From Saccharopolyspora ipomoeae (GTDB taxonomy: Bacteria; Actinomycetota; Actinomycetes; Mycobacteriales; Pseudonocardiaceae), in the NCBI RefSeq assembly GCF_029952525.1, contig NZ_JASAOF010000013.1, positions 62,001 through 126,000 of the forward strand: a stretch of DNA of 64,000 nt, written 5' to 3'. Position 1 is the first letter of the stretch, and each line of letters opens with the position of its first letter. Below the pieces are notes generated by a model. It did not search any database, was not told the origin of the DNA, and saw nothing but the letters and a program-made list of their open reading frames with translations. The position numbers and the translations under genes were made by a program. Positions 18,001 to 26,090 of the stretch are shown in pieces.

Positions 18001-18917
18001 ACCCGACCCGAGATGGGGAAGACCCTGGTAAGCGTCCGGCTGACGCCGAATCGCGGGGCGATGACGGAACTCCTTCGCCGCGCACGCACGACGACGAAGG
18101 ACGCCCCATCCGGAACGTCACAGCAGACGATCCACTTTCACCCAAGCGTTCCAAGCAATTCGCCGCAGAAGACGACAATTCCACACGTCCAAAACTGGAA
18201 GAGAACACGCGGTACGTAGTCACGGATCAGAGCGGCCGGTACCGCGGTGAATTCATCACGGACAAGGACGGGAACATCAAGGAGGTCAACGCGGAGGCCG
18301 GCCGAAAGGGCGCTTGGAATCCTGACCTCCGTCGACCCATTCATCCCGACGCGACTTACCGAGTGACTTCGACGGTCGACGGTCAGCGGATTGATTACAA
18401 GTACCAAACCGATGGCCTCGGTCGAACTATCAGCGCGGAAGGCGAACTTCACCACACCGGCTCCGACAAGGACCGCCGAGGCCCCGACCAAGGCCCTCGC
18501 GGGCACGACGGTCGAGATGAGATCAAATCCCAGAACGAGGCCTCGATCAAGGAGTTCCAGGAAGAGCACGGACGGGACCCACAGCCGCACGAAGTCGAAC
18601 TCTACGAGGAAGTCGGCTGGGACGGCGGACATCTAATCGGTACCGAATTCGGCGGGGCGGGCGAGTACATCAACATGATCCCCATGCTCCGAGAGCTGAA
18701 CCAGGCGCAGCCAGATTCATCAAGGCTGGATAACTACCGCAAGCTCGAAGAGTACCTGGGCAGTGAAATCCAGGCGGGCAAGAAGGTGGAAATGCGCGTG
18801 GAAGTACTCTATTCCGACGACACCAGAATTCCCGAAGTCGTCGCGGTCAAGTACGGAATCGACGGCACCATTCACCCACCACTACTGTTTGAGAACATCC
18901 CAGATCAACAAATATGA
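15021..18917 (+). CDS. Large type VII-secreted polymorphic toxin with C-terminal DNA/RNA endonuclease
   Basis: A 1298-residue modular protein. Residues about 1-115 form a WXG100-like helical hairpin (WPEGDEDAMRRMADAWRTAAEGID). Residues 118-200 are hydrophobic helices, followed by a Gly/Ala-rich stretch to about 330 (AAGDAAGNAGTAAGRAAGDA). Residues about 340-560 are almost only Ser, Asp and Gly; 600-860 are Pro/Gly/Arg-rich. A compact domain near 865-985 contains VRLLSCDAGTSGLARDLSNELG, which I cannot assign. The C-terminal 100 residues hold VGWDGGHLIGTEFGG with His1204 and Asn1218 before Pro1221, the pattern of NucA-like non-specific nucleases (EndoNS_2). Base composition becomes clearly less GC-rich from about 18010, marking an exchanged tip. 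The next gene is its likely immunity protein. Confidence 0.88.
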   Translation: MSIEMPDEVKWLLPIVVGQSWPEGDEDAMRRMADAWRTAAEGIDGVRNSANGGAQQAKSAMEGQTADAFTKLWKDIGDGGDAALPKLKEACEKLAKSCDDAALDVEHTKLTIIASLIALAIQIAAMIAAAPATFGASTAGIAAAQGITRAVVLQIFKQLVFSILKNVAIEVATSVAIEFAVQGTQVAMGTRDGLDGGKFKDAAISGAIGGAVGGVFEGAGKAFGKGAGDALGDAAGDAAGNAGTAAGRAAGDAAGEAAGEAAESAAKSIGKEALKEGALGAAQGAVGSAAEQLITEGKLDWSDVGTGAMSGGATGSLMGGIGGAKNEFGGVDVPDTDGGSSGSSDSGGSSSDSSSSSSGSSSDSSSSTDSGSSSDSGSSDSGSSDGGPSDSSASSSDSGSDSGGASSDSSSSDSGSSESRSSSSDSGSSSTDPGSSTSDSPGSSSSDSGSGSTSDSSPDSRSSSDSGSSSDSGSSRAADSGGSSSDSGVSTASTSDSPNTSDSPSSSSGSQTSDGPSSADSSSGSDARSSSDGGSSAADARSSADTGSSGGGTTDPGRSDAPSSSDSSSSSSNGSSGSGGASGGGGMSQAGGGGSSSSHSGGSGGGSFSGTLPVDGDRAPSSPASTAAANVDAPAAPAPSAAGPAPAAPRADQPAAGGPVGGGMAGGAPGTTGGAGATPSAGGGRPGGSGGWTGTAGSPGAAARPMGGDLGTRPDAPRTTPRGADSPSRPDTGVPQQRTSRPDSPTSTRPDATTPRPDGPGQRPGAPRTETPGQHPDGSRPDGSRPNGSDQTPDGPGQGQDGPDGARPESSDSPDQRHDGPDHDSDRPRDAEPGTPERQEQLDQAESTRQETPAGSSFHDDPRMRDLADRVPDDGVHHTVDAHALPDGRVRIGDHTFSAKEFADMLRRDPNFDGTKPVRLLSCDAGTSGLARDLSNELGVPVTAPNGLAWTDGNGRVFATDMGPDGRPGWPPNGTWETHHPDGTTTPSSNDGFHPTRDGEDPGKRPADAESRGDDGTPSPRTHDDEGRPIRNVTADDPLSPKRSKQFAAEDDNSTRPKLEENTRYVVTDQSGRYRGEFITDKDGNIKEVNAEAGRKGAWNPDLRRPIHPDATYRVTSTVDGQRIDYKYQTDGLGRTISAEGELHHTGSDKDRRGPDQGPRGHDGRDEIKSQNEASIKEFQEEHGRDPQPHEVELYEEVGWDGGHLIGTEFGGAGEYINMIPMLRELNQAQPDSSRLDNYRKLEEYLGSEIQAGKKVEMRVEVLYSDDTRIPEVVAVKYGIDGTIHPPLLFENIPDQQI

Positions 18918-18968
18918 GCGTGTTAGAATGCGCGAGGCGTAGACCTACCTGCCGAGGAAAGGCCCCCG

Positions 18969-19415
18969 ATGACAGGCCCTGAAGTGGGACTCGACGAGCA
19001 GTCACAGTATTTGAACGAAGCCGCCCAAGGTATCGCCGAGCGCGTTCCTGCCGGTTGGTCCACAGCCGAGTTCAAGTACGTGGCCGCAGCCGGCACGAGC
19101 AGCTATCGGGTCAACGTCACCATGAGCGATGGCACGGACGTCGAGACGAACGACGTGCCACTCACCGTCGTGCGCGCGATGAGTCGTTTGCGGCGCGCCA
19201 TGCATGACGAACACCAGGGAACCTGGTTCACCGCCACGATTACGGTCGACCAATCAGGGCGCTACAAGACCGATTTCGAGTACGACTCAGAGCCGCACTT
19301 CCCCGTCGCGATCAGCCCCAAGAGCTTCGTCGAAGACCTGGAGCGCTTCCCCCGCGACGAGGAGAACATCCCGCCTTGGCTCCAGGAGAAACTGCACGAG
19401 GCGAACGAGAGCTAA
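18969..19415 (+). CDS. YezG-like (DUF600) immunity protein
   Basis: A 148-residue soluble protein 51 bases after the toxin, with GAGGAAAGG upstream of its ATG. The pattern of an N-terminal amphipathic helix (EAAQGIAERVPAGWSTAEFKYVA), then a Thr/Ser-rich strand set (WFTATITVDQSGRYKTDFEYDSEPHF) and a helical C-terminus (FVEDLERFPRDEENIPPWL) is that of YezG-type antitoxins. In Bacillus these neutralise the endonuclease tip of LXG toxins such as YeeF, whose tip is of the same kind as the one encoded just upstream. Its lower GC content matches the toxin tip, so the two probably arrived together. Confidence 0.82.
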   Translation: MTGPEVGLDEQSQYLNEAAQGIAERVPAGWSTAEFKYVAAAGTSSYRVNVTMSDGTDVETNDVPLTVVRAMSRLRRAMHDEHQGTWFTATITVDQSGRYKTDFEYDSEPHFPVAISPKSFVEDLERFPRDEENIPPWLQEKLHEANES

Positions 19416-19463
19416 GCCGCGAGGGCTCTGAACGAGCAGAAGTCCGGGATCCTCATGGTGTCG

Positions 19464-19715
19464 TCACCTGTTGAAACGGTCGGACTTCACCGCGTCCAGG
19501 AACATCGCCCACTGAGGGACCGTCACCGCGGCGACCAGCTCGTCGGAGTCCTCGCGGTAGTCGACGTCGAGGCCCGCCGCGTAGCGGACCTCCTGCGGTG
19601 CACCGTCGAAGCGCACGAGCGGCCGGAGCCGCTGCTGGAGGGCTTGGCTTCGGCCTCCGTGGTCGGCCACGGGTGCGGATCGCGGACGGTGATCACTCGG
19701 CAATTCTACCCGCAC
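19464..19715 (-). CDS. DUF397-like small protein (tentative)
   Basis: An 83-residue frame converging on the immunity gene. Only the C-terminal half resembles a known pattern: a strand pair ending VAAVTVPQWAMFLDAVKSDRF recalls the WxxFxxxVKxGxF end of DUF397 proteins, which accompany XRE regulators in actinomycetes. The N-terminal half (MRVELPSDHRPRSAP) is unlike the family, the GTG start has no clear ribosome binding site, and another frame over the same bases begins MITVRDPHPWPTTEAEA. It may be a fragment or a frameshifted remnant. Confidence 0.4.
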   Translation of the reverse strand: MRVELPSDHRPRSAPVADHGGRSQALQQRLRPLVRFDGAPQEVRYAAGLDVDYREDSDELVAAVTVPQWAMFLDAVKSDRFNR

Positions 19716-19730
19716 ACGAGTTTTCGCAGG

Positions 19731-20366
19731 TCAGCGTGGCTGCAGTGCGGCGAGGACGGCGAGGCCGGTGCGGATCGGGTCGAGGACCAGCGGGAGGTCC
19801 GGGTCCTGGGCGGTCGTGTCTACCGCGGAGCAGCCGTTGACCACTGCCGTGACTCCTGCGTCGCGGGCCGCGATCAGGGCCGGGCGCATCGCGGCGGCCC
19901 AGCGGTCCGGGTCGGTGATGTCCTCGACCTCCAGGTCCAGGACGCTGACCTCGTGGAACGCCGAGTCCCAGCCGTAGGCGGTGATGCGGTCGCGGAGCTC
20001 GGCCGCGATCGCCTCGTTGCGGGTGATCGCGCCGACCCGGTGCCCGGCGGCGACGGCGGCGCCCACGGTCAGGCGCAGCAGGCCGAGAGCAGGTGTACCG
20101 CCGAGCGCGCCGCCGTCGGCGGGGACCGCCGGGTCCAGCACGCAGTCCGGCAGCACCGCGTCGCACTCCGGTGCTGCGGACAGGGCTGCGGCGACCAGCT
20201 TCTCGGAACGTCGGACGTCGTCGGCGGTGTTGAGCGCGCGGGGTCCGTCCGGCAGATCGCTCAGGACGATCTCGACGCCCGCCGGGGACAGCGCGTCGTA
20301 GCGGGCCTGGCGGCGAGCCACCTCGGCCGGGCCGACGGTGATCGGGGTGACGGCGTGGACGAGCAT
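19731..20366 (-). CDS. Asp/Glu/hydantoin racemase-superfamily protein
   Basis: The 211-residue product is the last gene of the left operon of the catabolic island. Members of this superfamily are two-Cys racemases or isomerases (aspartate, glutamate and hydantoin racemases, maleate isomerase). Both catalytic Cys are visible, in DAVLPDCVLDPAV and AVVNGCSAVD, which argues for racemase or isomerase chemistry rather than a one-Cys decarboxylase. AGG-AGG just after the first ATG places the true start at the second Met (MLVHAVTPITVG); it is eight bases past the PrpD stop. With a hydantoinase-like gene in the same operon, racemisation of a cyclic or N-carbamoyl intermediate is a fair guess. Confidence 0.82.
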   Translation of the reverse strand: MLVHAVTPITVGPAEVARRQARYDALSPAGVEIVLSDLPDGPRALNTADDVRRSEKLVAAALSAAPECDAVLPDCVLDPAVPADGGALGGTPALGLLRLTVGAAVAAGHRVGAITRNEAIAAELRDRITAYGWDSAFHEVSVLDLEVEDITDPDRWAAAMRPALIAARDAGVTAVVNGCSAVDTTAQDPDLPLVLDPIRTGLAVLAALQPR

Positions 20367-20374
20367 GTTCCTCC

Positions 20375-21730
20375 TCATCGAGTGCCCAGCGCGGAACCGA
20401 GTGCGCGCAAGGTCTTTCCCGCGTCCGGGGCGTCCGGCAGGTCCGCGACGTGGTCGCGGATCGCCGCGACCGCCGCCGGGTCGCCCAGCAGGTCGCTCAG
20501 AACGCGGATCCGGTCGTCGGCGGTGAACGGCTGGAACGCGGCGTCCCCCACCGGGTTCGGGCGCTCGGCGACGTGGCGGCCCCGGTCCGAGGTGACCGTG
20601 ACCCGGACCGGGCGCTCGTCCGGCAACCGGGCGTCGAGGTCGGCCGCCGGGCGCACCACGACGCGGTGGGCGAGGTCCGCCGTCGCCGGGTCGGCGAGGG
20701 AGTCCGCGGAGAGGTCGGCCGGGACGACGCGGCCCCGGCGCAGGGCGGTGGCCACCACGAACGGCAGCGAGAACATCGCGGCCAGCGGTGTCGGCCAGCT
20801 CGCGCGGTCGAGCTGCGCGCCCAGCGAGTGGATCTCCACCAGGACCTGCGCCGTTCCCTCGTCGACCTGGTCGCGCAGGGACAGGGCCGCGTCGATGGCG
20901 GCGTGGGTGAACGAGCACGACGAGTGCTGCTTGAAGTAGCCGCCGAGGACTTCCCAGCGCTCCCCCACACCGTCGTCGAGGACGGCCGGGTCGAGGGTGC
21001 CGAGCAGGTCGCCGAGGGCGTGCGCGGCGATGCCCGTCGGGTGCCCGGTGCCGGTCGCGGCGAGCCGGGCCGCGACCAGGCCGGACTGGTTGGCGGCACC
21101 GATCCAGTTGTCGCGCACCGGGTTTCCGTCCAGGGCGGCCGAGAACGGCCCTGCGATCGGCATCCCGCTCGCCGCGTCGATCGCGGCCGTCGCGCCCTGC
21201 CCGTCGAGCCCCAGGACCCGGGCGCAACCGGCGCCCGCGCCCGCCACGCCCCAGTTGCCGTGGGGGTGGGTGCCCGGCCGGAGGCTGGTCGCGCGGCCGA
21301 AGCGGGCGGCGACCTCGTAGGCGGCGAGCAGCGCCGCGCACAGCTCCGCGCCCGTCGTCGTCCCGCGGGAGGCCAGGGCCAGGACGGCGGGGAACCCGTG
21401 CGCCGCCGGGTGTCCCCCGGCCAGCCGGTGCCCGTCGTCGAGTTCGAGCCGGACCGCCGCCGTGGCGTTGAGCCACGCGGCGGCGTCCACCGCCGCGGTG
21501 CGGCCGGTGCCGAACACCGGTGCCGGGCCGTCCGGTGCGTCCCACGCCTCGACGAACGCGCGCTGCGCGGGTTCGCGCGAACCGAGGGCCGTCACCGCCA
21601 CGGCGTCGACCAGCACCGTCAGCAGGCGCTCCCGGACCTCGGCCGGGGCGTCGGACCAGCGCAGCCGGGCCACCCACTCGCCCAGCCCGCCGACCGCGCC
21701 CCGGACCGCCTCCTGCTGCTCCACCGTCAT
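20375..21730 (-). CDS. MmgE/PrpD-family protein (copy 1)
   Basis: A 451-residue enzyme of the 2-methylcitrate dehydratase / cis-aconitate decarboxylase / iminodisuccinate epimerase family. Recognisable features are the helical N-terminal domain with VLVDAVAVTALGSREPAQRAFVEAW, then RLELDDGHRLAGGHPAAHGFPAVLALAS and the GGYFKQHSSCSFTHAAIDA loop before the small alpha/beta domain. The ATG overlaps the stop of the MFS gene (ATGA). Its partner at 29798 is a clearly different member of the same family, so the pathway probably has two distinct steps of this chemistry. Confidence 0.9.
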   Translation of the reverse strand: MTVEQQEAVRGAVGGLGEWVARLRWSDAPAEVRERLLTVLVDAVAVTALGSREPAQRAFVEAWDAPDGPAPVFGTGRTAAVDAAAWLNATAAVRLELDDGHRLAGGHPAAHGFPAVLALASRGTTTGAELCAALLAAYEVAARFGRATSLRPGTHPHGNWGVAGAGAGCARVLGLDGQGATAAIDAASGMPIAGPFSAALDGNPVRDNWIGAANQSGLVAARLAATGTGHPTGIAAHALGDLLGTLDPAVLDDGVGERWEVLGGYFKQHSSCSFTHAAIDAALSLRDQVDEGTAQVLVEIHSLGAQLDRASWPTPLAAMFSLPFVVATALRRGRVVPADLSADSLADPATADLAHRVVVRPAADLDARLPDERPVRVTVTSDRGRHVAERPNPVGDAAFQPFTADDRIRVLSDLLGDPAAVAAIRDHVADLPDAPDAGKTLRALGSALGTR

Positions 21731-23007
21731 GCCTCCACCGCGGCGGGCGCGGCGCTGGAGGTCGTGGTGCGCTCGCGCGGCACCAGCAGCATCAGCAGCG
21801 CACCGGCCACCGCCAGACCCGCCATGACCACGAAACCGCTGGTGAAGCTGCCGGTGCTGGACACGATGAAGCCCATCAGCGACGGCGCCACGATCCCGGC
21901 CGAGGCGAACGCGGCGTCGGCGAACCCGGCCGCGCTGCCCGGCTGGTCGGGGGCCGCGTCGATCGAGGCCACCCACCAGATCCCGCCGGTGATGAAGCCG
22001 AAGCCCACGCCCGCCGAGATCGAGATCAGCGCGACCGTCAGGGTCGGGGCGATCGCCAGCGGCACCAGCGAGCACCCGGCCAGCAGCAGCGCCACGCCCA
22101 TCACCGCGAACCGGCTGCGGATCTTCGGGCTGCGCCGGTAGACGCGGTCCACGACCACGCCGCCGACCAGCGCACCGACGATGCCGCACGCCCACGGGGC
22201 GATCGAGAACGCGCCCGCCTGCTTCACGCTGAGCCCGTAGGCACCGGACAGGAACGACGGCAGCCAGTACATGAAGCCCCAGAACATGAAGCCCCACGCG
22301 AAGTAGCCGCCCGCGACGACCCACAGGTTCCGGTTGGTCAGCAGCGGGCGCCACCGCACCTTCGCCCGGCCACCGGTGGCCTCGACCTCCTGATCGGCGG
22401 CGATCAGCGCGCGCTCGGCGTCGTCGAGCCGCGGCGACTCGTCGGGCAGGTCGCGCAGCAGCCACATCGCCAGGACCGCCCACACCACGCCGAGGCCCGC
22501 GAGCGTCCAGAACATGCCCTGCCAGCCGACCAGGTCCATCAGCCGCGTCAGCAGCGGACCGGAGATCAGCAGGCTGCCCGAGACCGCGACGCCGCCGCAC
22601 AGCGCCAGCGCCACACCGCGCTCCCGGATCGGCAGCCAGCGGCTCACCGTCCGGGTCGCCGCCGGGAACGCCGGCGACTCGCCGACACCGAGCAGCAGCC
22701 GGATCACCAGCAGTCCCGCGAACGAGCCCGCGACCGGGATCAGCGCCGTGGTGATCGAGAACAGCGCGACGGCGGCGAGCAGCACCCGCTGGCAGCCGAA
22801 GCGGTCCACCAGCGGCCCGGACAGAAACGCCGCGACCATGTAGCCGACGGAGAAGACCGAGCTGATGATCCCGTACTGCGCGGTGGTGATGCCGAAGGCC
22901 TGCTCCAGCGGTTCGACCGCGTAGGACACCGCGCTGCGGTCGATGTAGTTGATGACGATGAGGCTGACGATCAGCCCCAAGGTCACGAAGCGGAACCGTG
23001 TTCTCAT
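21727..23007 (-). CDS. MFS transporter, anion:cation symporter-like
   Basis: A 426-residue protein with 12 hydrophobic segments. NYIDRSAVSYAVEPLEQAFGIT in helix 1 and GPLVDRFGCQRVLL (motif A) are typical of the ACS/ExuT-type carriers that import organic acids such as hexuronates, galactonate or phthalate. I chose the ATG at MRTRFRFVTLG, which has GAGGGA eight bases upstream; an in-frame ATG 15 codons earlier overlaps the hydantoinase stop and is also possible. As the only transporter in the catabolic island it is the likely uptake system for the substrate, which suggests an organic anion. Confidence 0.9.
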   Translation of the reverse strand: MRTRFRFVTLGLIVSLIVINYIDRSAVSYAVEPLEQAFGITTAQYGIISSVFSVGYMVAAFLSGPLVDRFGCQRVLLAAVALFSITTALIPVAGSFAGLLVIRLLLGVGESPAFPAATRTVSRWLPIRERGVALALCGGVAVSGSLLISGPLLTRLMDLVGWQGMFWTLAGLGVVWAVLAMWLLRDLPDESPRLDDAERALIAADQEVEATGGRAKVRWRPLLTNRNLWVVAGGYFAWGFMFWGFMYWLPSFLSGAYGLSVKQAGAFSIAPWACGIVGALVGGVVVDRVYRRSPKIRSRFAVMGVALLLAGCSLVPLAIAPTLTVALISISAGVGFGFITGGIWWVASIDAAPDQPGSAAGFADAAFASAGIVAPSLMGFIVSSTGSFTSGFVVMAGLAVAGALLMLLVPRERTTTSSAAPAAVEA

Positions 23008-23051
23008 GGTGGATTCCCTCGCGTCCGAACTGGTTTCACGCTTGCCGGTCA

Positions 23052-24518
23052 TCAGCGGCCCGTCGGCCGGTGCAGGTAGCTGCCGCGCGGCTCGCCCACG
23101 ACCTCGCCCTGGTCGAAGATCCGCTGCCCGCGCAGGAAGGTGGTCTCCACCGTCGCGCCGATCTCCATGCCGCGGAACGGCGTGTACTCCTGGGTGGATT
23201 CGGAGTCCGCCGGGTCCACCACGAACGAGCGGTCCGGGTCGACCAGCGCGATGTCCGCGTCGAATCCGGGCGCGATGTCGCCCTTGGTGGGCAGGCCGAG
23301 GCGCCGGGCGGGGTTGGTGGAGGTGAGCTCGGCGACGGCCGACATCGACAGCCCGCGCTTGCGGCCCTCGCCGACCAGGCCCGGCAGCAGGTACTCGGTC
23401 CCGCCGAAGCCGGACTTGGCGGCGAAGACGTCGTCGTGGTCCTCGCCGAACTTGCGCTCCTCGCGGCAGCAGGCGTGGTCGGAGACGACCCAGCTGACGT
23501 CACCGGCGAGCAGGTGCTCCCAGAGCTTCTCGACGTCGGCCCTCGGGCGCAGCGGCGGGTTGACCTTGCCGCCGACGCCGTCGGCGGTGGTCACGTCGGC
23601 GAGCAGGTGGCCGATGGTGACCTCGCGGCGGAAGTCGACGTGCGGGAAGGTCTTGGCCATCAGCATCGCCGCCTCCATCGCCTTGCCCGACGACAGGTGC
23701 AGCAGGTTGATGGTCGGCAGGCCCGTCTCGTGCGCGAGGTAGGAGGCGATGGTCACCGCCAGGCCCTCGGAGTGCGGCGGGCGCGACGCGCTGTAGGCCT
23801 CCAGGCCGGACAGCTCGCCCTCCTCCTCGACCAGCCGCGTGTAGGCGGTCATGATCTCGGCGGTCTCGCAGTGCAGCGACAGCGAGATCTGGTCGGCGAT
23901 GTCCGGGTTGGCCTCGCGGGCGGCCTGGATGCCGCGCATGACGAACTCGAAGTGGGCGATGTCGTAGCGCTCGCCCTCCGGGATCATCAGGAAGTCGCTC
24001 TGGTCGGTGGAGCGGCCGTGCAACCCGTGGCTGCCGTAGAACATGAAGATCTTGAACGAGGTCACGCCGTGGTCGCGCACCAGCGCGGGGATCTCGTCGA
24101 TGTGCGAGGACTGCATCGGCGCGAGGTGGAACGCGTAGTCCACGTAGGACCGGCCCTCGGCGGCGCTCAGCACCTCCGGGAACACCTCGGAGTACGGGCC
24201 GCCGCGGTTGAGGTAGTACTGGCCGGTGCGCATGTAGGTCAGCGAGGTGGTCACGCCGCCCTGCGCGCACGCCCGGCTCTCGGTCTCGGTGTCGTCCGAC
24301 AGCGGGTTGTAGATGCCCCAGTGCTGGTGGGCGTCGACGACTCCGGGGAACGCGAGCCTGCCGCGTCCGTCGTGGACGGTCGCGCCCTCCGGAACGTCCA
24401 GTCCCGCACCGACTTCGGTGATGACGCCGCCGGTGACGGCGATGTCGGCGGCGACGGGCTCCCCACCACCGGGACGGACGACGCGGACGTCGCGGATGAT
24501 CAGATCGGGCTTGCTCAT
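23052..24518 (-). CDS. Hydantoinase/dihydropyrimidinase-like amidohydrolase
   Basis: A 488-residue metal-dependent amidohydrolase of the cyclic-amide branch (D-hydantoinase, dihydroorotase, allantoinase). The metal ligands are visible: VDAHQHWG near residue 63, the Lys in VTSFKIFMF that is carboxylated in the family, LSLHCETAE, NLLHLSS and the catalytic Asp in VSDHACC. The gene starts inside the stop of the FAD gene (ATGA) with GGAAGG upstream. The loop YLNRGGPYSEVF differs from pyrimidine hydrolases, so the exact ring opened is open. Context suggests hydrolysis of a cyclic amide or imide made by the FAD enzyme upstream. Confidence 0.9.
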   Translation of the reverse strand: MSKPDLIIRDVRVVRPGGGEPVAADIAVTGGVITEVGAGLDVPEGATVHDGRGRLAFPGVVDAHQHWGIYNPLSDDTETESRACAQGGVTTSLTYMRTGQYYLNRGGPYSEVFPEVLSAAEGRSYVDYAFHLAPMQSSHIDEIPALVRDHGVTSFKIFMFYGSHGLHGRSTDQSDFLMIPEGERYDIAHFEFVMRGIQAAREANPDIADQISLSLHCETAEIMTAYTRLVEEEGELSGLEAYSASRPPHSEGLAVTIASYLAHETGLPTINLLHLSSGKAMEAAMLMAKTFPHVDFRREVTIGHLLADVTTADGVGGKVNPPLRPRADVEKLWEHLLAGDVSWVVSDHACCREERKFGEDHDDVFAAKSGFGGTEYLLPGLVGEGRKRGLSMSAVAELTSTNPARRLGLPTKGDIAPGFDADIALVDPDRSFVVDPADSESTQEYTPFRGMEIGATVETTFLRGQRIFDQGEVVGEPRGSYLHRPTGR

Positions 24519-25897
24519 CGGGCACCTTCCGGAGTTCGAGTGGTGGGCAGCGACCGGGCGAGGTGCCCGGCGGCGAGGTAGGCGAGGCCCAGCGCGGGGA
24601 GCAGGCCGTTGCCGGCCAGGTAGCCGGCCGCGCCGTGGCCGGAGATGCCGGCGGCGGCACCACCGGCGGCGTAGAGGCCGGGGATCGGGTCGCCGGCGGT
24701 GTCGAGGACGCGGGCGTGCTCGTCGACGAGCAACCCGCCCTGGGTGTGGAACAGCGCCGGGATGATCTCCACGGCCCGGAACGGCGCGCGCAGCGGCGTC
24801 GCGGCCGAGCGGCCGAACCGGTCGGTCTCGCCCGGCTCGACCTGCGACAACGCGGCGATCTCGGCCTCCAGCGGCTCGGCGGGCACGCCGATGGCCGCCG
24901 CCAGCTCGGGCAGCGAGTCCGCGCTGCGGACCGCGCCCGCGGCCAGCACGTCCTGGTAGTCGCCGAAGGAGCGGCACAGGCCGTCGACGCGCTCGTCGAA
25001 CACCAGCCAGCCGCGCCCGCCCGGCCGGGCCGCGAGGGTGGCGGCGTACTCGGAGTAGCCGGTGGTCTCGTCGCCGAAGCGCTCACCGCCGGAGTCGACG
25101 ACGGCGCCGCCGTGCATCACCGCGGTCCAGGTCACCAGGGTCTGCGCGGACGCCGACAGGGCGGCGTGGCCCTGGTAGGCGTCGAGGAATCCGACGGCCG
25201 CGCCGAGCTCGCCGCCGATGCGCAGCGCGTCACCTCGGGAGTGCTCGCCGCCGTGGTAGTGCGCGCCCGCGATCTCGGGCTGGTGCTTCGCGACCAGCTC
25301 GCGGTCGGCGCCGTAGCCGTTGGTGGCGAGCAGGACCGCGCGGGTGCTGATCTCCTCGCGCCCGCCGTCGGGGGTCTCGACCACGGCGATCCGGCCGCCG
25401 TCGCGCGCTTCCACGCCGGTCAGCCGCGCGGGAACCATCAGGTCGATCCGCTCGCTGCGCTCCACCGCCTCCAGCAGGTGGCGCAGCAGCGAGGAGCCGT
25501 GCCTGCCGGGCACGCTGTGCACCCGGGGCGCGGAGTGCCCGGGGTAGCTGAAGTCGGTGGGCAGCTCGATCGGCATCCCGACCTGGTCGGCGAGCCATTC
25601 CACGAGCTCAGCACCGACGTGGGCCAGCGCCGTGGCGATCCGCGCGTCGGCGGATCCGGCCGTCTTGCGCGCGATGTCGGCGATGAACCGCTCCGGGGAG
25701 TCCTCGATCCCCGCTTGAGCCTGAAAACGCGATCCGGGCCCCGGAATCATCGCGGTCGACATCGAGGTGTTGTTGCCGCGCCGGAAGTTCGGATCGGAGT
25801 CCACCACGAGCACGTCGAGCCCCAGCTCGGCTGCGCGGATCGCGGCGGTCAGGCCGCCACCGGCGCCCGCGACCACCAGGTCCACGTCGAACGTCAT
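24515..25897 (-). CDS. FAD-dependent oxidoreductase (fumarate reductase/ketosteroid dehydrogenase type)
   Basis: A 460-residue flavoprotein. The N-terminal dinucleotide-binding motif is VVAGAGGGLTAAIRAAELG followed by VVDSD. The middle carries GGLLVDEHARVLD and the C-terminal FAD segment is GLYAAGGAAAGISGHGAAGYLAGNG. This is the layout of the fumarate reductase, tricarballylate dehydrogenase and 3-ketosteroid-delta-1-dehydrogenase group, which add or remove hydrogens across a C-C bond. It is the first gene of the left operon, with GAGGAGG upstream of its ATG, and is divergent from the IclR regulator. A first dehydrogenation of the substrate is the simplest role. Confidence 0.88.
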   Translation of the reverse strand: MTFDVDLVVAGAGGGLTAAIRAAELGLDVLVVDSDPNFRRGNNTSMSTAMIPGPGSRFQAQAGIEDSPERFIADIARKTAGSADARIATALAHVGAELVEWLADQVGMPIELPTDFSYPGHSAPRVHSVPGRHGSSLLRHLLEAVERSERIDLMVPARLTGVEARDGGRIAVVETPDGGREEISTRAVLLATNGYGADRELVAKHQPEIAGAHYHGGEHSRGDALRIGGELGAAVGFLDAYQGHAALSASAQTLVTWTAVMHGGAVVDSGGERFGDETTGYSEYAATLAARPGGRGWLVFDERVDGLCRSFGDYQDVLAAGAVRSADSLPELAAAIGVPAEPLEAEIAALSQVEPGETDRFGRSAATPLRAPFRAVEIIPALFHTQGGLLVDEHARVLDTAGDPIPGLYAAGGAAAGISGHGAAGYLAGNGLLPALGLAYLAAGHLARSLPTTRTPEGAR

Positions 25898-25977
25898 CGT
25901 TCCTCCTCATCCCGACCGACGGATGCCGTTCCGCTGAGAGAAACAGGCGTCCCGGCCGTTCGGTGAGGTCGATAACA

Positions 25978-25990
25978 CCAGGCAGCCTGG
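25978..25990. promoter_or_regulatory. Candidate operator for the catabolic island
   Basis: CCAGG-CAG-CCTGG is a short inverted repeat in the 193-base region between the divergent operons, about 80 bases from the FAD gene start and 100 from iclR. It is the clearest symmetric site there and a candidate binding site for the IclR-type regulator, but five-base arms are weak evidence. Confidence 0.35.
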
Positions 25991-26019
25991 ATAAGTGCAA
26001 GAGTTGCGATGTAAATTCC

Positions 26020-26048
26020 TTGACACCAACGACGATCCCCAACATTCT
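26020..26048 (+). promoter_or_regulatory. Candidate promoter for the iclR operon
   Basis: TTGACA at 26020 is followed after 17 bases by CATTCT at 26043. The -35 matches consensus and the -10 is partial. It lies about 40 bases before the iclR start in a locally A/T-richer stretch. Confidence 0.5.
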
Positions 26049-26090
26049 TGTTCCGTCTAGCGGTACGTATTTGACGACGAGGAGAATCGC

